Of a stretch of 64,000 bases of DNA, positions 62,421 through 64,000 are shown piece by piece. Source of the stretch: JALOAD01 sp023228995 [NCBI: Candidatus Muiribacterium halophilum] (GTDB lineage Bacteria > Muiribacteriota > Muiribacteriia > Muiribacteriales). The first letter of the stretch is position 1; each line of letters starts with the position of its first letter. A model generated the notes under the pieces. It searched no databases, had not been told where the DNA came from, and saw only the letters and a program-made list of their open reading frames with translations. Position numbers and translations under genes: made by a program. The stretch covers positions 1-64,000 of the forward strand of contig JALOAD010000009.1 in assembly GCA_023228995.1 (NCBI GenBank), given 5' to 3'.

Positions 62421-62449
62421 AATATATCAGAATTAATTTAAATAGACAA
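62421..62449 (-). promoter_or_regulatory. Promoter for a leaderless toxin-antitoxin mRNA
   Basis: Minus strand TTGTCT (62444-62449), 17-base spacer, TATATT (62421-62426), then seven bases to the start codon. Confidence 0.6.
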
Positions 62450-62502
62450 TAAACATCCATTTTTTTATATTTTTATTTTGAATATTAAGACAAGACAAAT
62501 AT

Positions 62503-63261
62503 TCAACTATATAAAGTATTTGGAATAAGAACATCGCTGTATTTTTCAAAATCAACAATAATACTCATAATTGATTTAGCATCAGGAATATCAAGATTTT
62601 TGTAATGACCTCTTCTCATTGCATAAAATTCAAATTTAAGCATATTTATAAGAGAAATCTCATCTTTAATATAAGATATACTATTAATATCTGAAATTTT
62701 GTTAATAAAACTTTCAACATCATCAATTCCAGTAAATAAAAAATCAGGATTTTCCGAAATTTTGAACATTTCTAAGACAAAATTATATAAATTGAAATCT
62801 TTAAAAAAAACAAGTAAATCTAAAATTGAAAAAAACTTTGAATATTTTTTAAATAATAAAATATCATCAAAATAAAGATCAAAAAGAATTGAATATACAC
62901 TATCATTATTAAGAGAATTATGAGATTTTAATATTTTATCATTTTTAAAACCATTTATTTGCATTAACCATAAAAAATCAACATCAATAATATCTAATTT
63001 GTAAAAACTATTTAATTCTTTTTCAAAAATAGAATTTATCCTTTTTATAAATTCTTTTTCTTTTTTATCTATAACTTCAACAAGAATATTTAATTTAAGA
63101 AAAGAAATATATCTAAATATACTTTGTAAAGACATAAATTTAAAAAATTTTGAAATATCTTTTGCTTTTAAATAATTATAAAAAATAGGAGAAAACTCAA
63201 AATCTAATTTGATTTCACCTCTAATATCTCGCACCTTATTAATACTATTTAATAAATCCAT
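62503..63261 (-). CDS. Hypothetical cytoplasmic protein
   Basis: 252 aa, rich in Phe, Ile, Leu, Lys, Asp and Asn, without signal peptide or clear membrane helix and probably all-helical. I recognise no motif. AAGGAG lies ahead of the ATG, which supports a real gene. It lies between the UPF0316 gene and the toxin-antitoxin pair, all in the same direction, but with gaps of about 90-130 bases, so it may be transcribed separately. Confidence 0.6.
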   Translation of the reverse strand: MDLLNSINKVRDIRGEIKLDFEFSPIFYNYLKAKDISKFFKFMSLQSIFRYISFLKLNILVEVIDKKEKEFIKRINSIFEKELNSFYKLDIIDVDFLWLMQINGFKNDKILKSHNSLNNDSVYSILFDLYFDDILLFKKYSKFFSILDLLVFFKDFNLYNFVLEMFKISENPDFLFTGIDDVESFINKISDINSISYIKDEISLINMLKFEFYAMRRGHYKNLDIPDAKSIMSIIVDFEKYSDVLIPNTLYS

Positions 63262-63389
63262 AATATCTCCTTACTGTATCAAAAAAATACACTTTCTCAA
63301 ATTGATACACATTATATAACTATCAAACATATGTTCTATAATGTTATAAGCAAATATTATGCCATAGAAATATTTACAGAATTAATATT

Positions 63390-63980
63390 TTACTTTGAGC
63401 CTCTAAAAGGTAATAATCTCAGACGTCTTTCAAGCCAAGGTTCTTTTTCTGGAAAAATACCCTCACTAACATCTTTAACCTCTTCAACAGAATAAAAAGC
63501 ATTAGGATTGAATTTTTTAATAATATCAACTACTTTACGAAGATTTTCTTTTCTTATAACAGTAAATATAATATCAACTTTTCCAGTAATTCCTTCAGCT
63601 TTTACCAAAGTAATACCAAAGTTATTTTTTCTAAGTTCTTTTTCAAGCTCAGCTGCCGATTTACTTGTAATTACACGAATAAGAACTTTACCAATAGAAA
63701 GTCTTTCAGCAATAGAAATACCAATATAATTACCAGCAGCAAATCCAGCACCATAAGCAAGATATGACATCCAATTATTCAAATTTTGCATAATCTGACC
63801 AATAGCAGCAAGCCAAATAATAACCTCAAAAAATCCAAGCAATGAAGCGATTTTTTTCATACTTCTAGAAATAAATATAAGTCTTAAAGTACCAATAGTA
63901 ACATCACAAATTCTTGCAAAAAATATAATCAAAGGAAGTATAACCCAGGTCCATATTTCTGGTGAAAAATAATCTAACAT
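63390..63980 (-). CDS. UPF0316 (DUF2179/DUF5698) membrane protein
   Basis: 196 aa. Three membrane helices in residues 1-90 (DVTIGTLRLIFISRSMKKIASLLGFFEVIIWL is the conserved DUF5698 part) and a cytosolic DUF2179 domain (about 95-170) with VITSKSAAELEKELRKNNFGITLVKAEG. Related proteins are widespread, with DUF2179 domains reported to bind small ligands in YitT-type proteins. Function unknown. AAAGGAG precedes the ATG. The gene ends 20 bases before the window edge on its upstream side. Confidence 0.85.
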   Translation of the reverse strand: MLDYFSPEIWTWVILPLIIFFARICDVTIGTLRLIFISRSMKKIASLLGFFEVIIWLAAIGQIMQNLNNWMSYLAYGAGFAAGNYIGISIAERLSIGKVLIRVITSKSAAELEKELRKNNFGITLVKAEGITGKVDIIFTVIRKENLRKVVDIIKKFNPNAFYSVEEVKDVSEGIFPEKEPWLERRLRLLPFRGSK

Positions 63981-64000
63981 AAAAACTCCTTTTATCGATA

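Overview
This is AT-rich DNA (roughly 27-30% G+C by eye) that uses the standard code with ATG, TTG and GTG starts. Several features point to an anaerobic diderm bacterium from a poorly sampled lineage: the gene order rpmJ-rpsM-rpsK-rpsD-rpoA-rplQ-ecfA, an AroK-AroB fusion, a molybdenum hydroxylase operon, type IV pilin-like proteins, lipoproteins, a predicted beta-barrel, a C-terminal sorting-like domain and clostripain-family peptidases. A Muiribacteriota-like or similar deep-branching phylum would fit, but that is a guess from general impression and not from a search. No tRNA, rRNA, CRISPR array or complete transposon was seen.

Layout. (1) 0.2-7 kb: secreted hydrolases, namely a C11 peptidase and a minus-strand operon of an 898-aa pseudopeptidase with a sorting-like tail, an HExxH metallopeptidase and a TPR lipoprotein. 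(2) 7-14.7 kb: a CBM25-like secreted protein divergent from an adenylate cyclase, then a beta-barrel plus a lipoprotein with about 12 Ig-like repeats. (3) 14.9-26 kb: PEP carboxykinase, ROK sugar kinase, hybrid histidine kinase, a heterodimeric ABC exporter and a second C11 peptidase. (4) 26-32 kb: a xanthine-dehydrogenase-type operon with a PreA-like subunit, and a MobA-like gene lying between two ~165-bp inverted repeats. (5) 32.7-39 kb: a response regulator and a minor-pilin operon with a giant PilX-like protein and a glycine-rich protein. (6) 39-55 kb: shikimate genes (aroKB, aroQ and, apart, aroC), three endonuclease I paralogues, a PadR regulator, and an envelope operon (two-component system, PAP2 phosphatase, two LtaS/MdoB-like transferases, DgkA). 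(7) 55-57.6 kb: a CPBP protease, small genes, a frameshifted gene and repeat debris. (8) 57.6-64 kb: the alpha-operon ribosomal cluster, a MntA/HepT toxin-antitoxin pair and a UPF0316 protein.

How it works together. The secreted peptidases, nucleases and carbohydrate-binding protein suggest a scavenger of polymers. Three copies of a ~183-205 bp element with GGGGTCAGGTCTTCG ends lie 5-11 bases past the stop codons of three minus-strand operons and look like both mobile elements and bidirectional terminators. Several genes have good -10/-35 promoters placed so that transcription would begin at or within a few bases of the start codon, with no Shine-Dalgarno site, while the rest have strong GGAG sites, so two modes of initiation appear to coexist.
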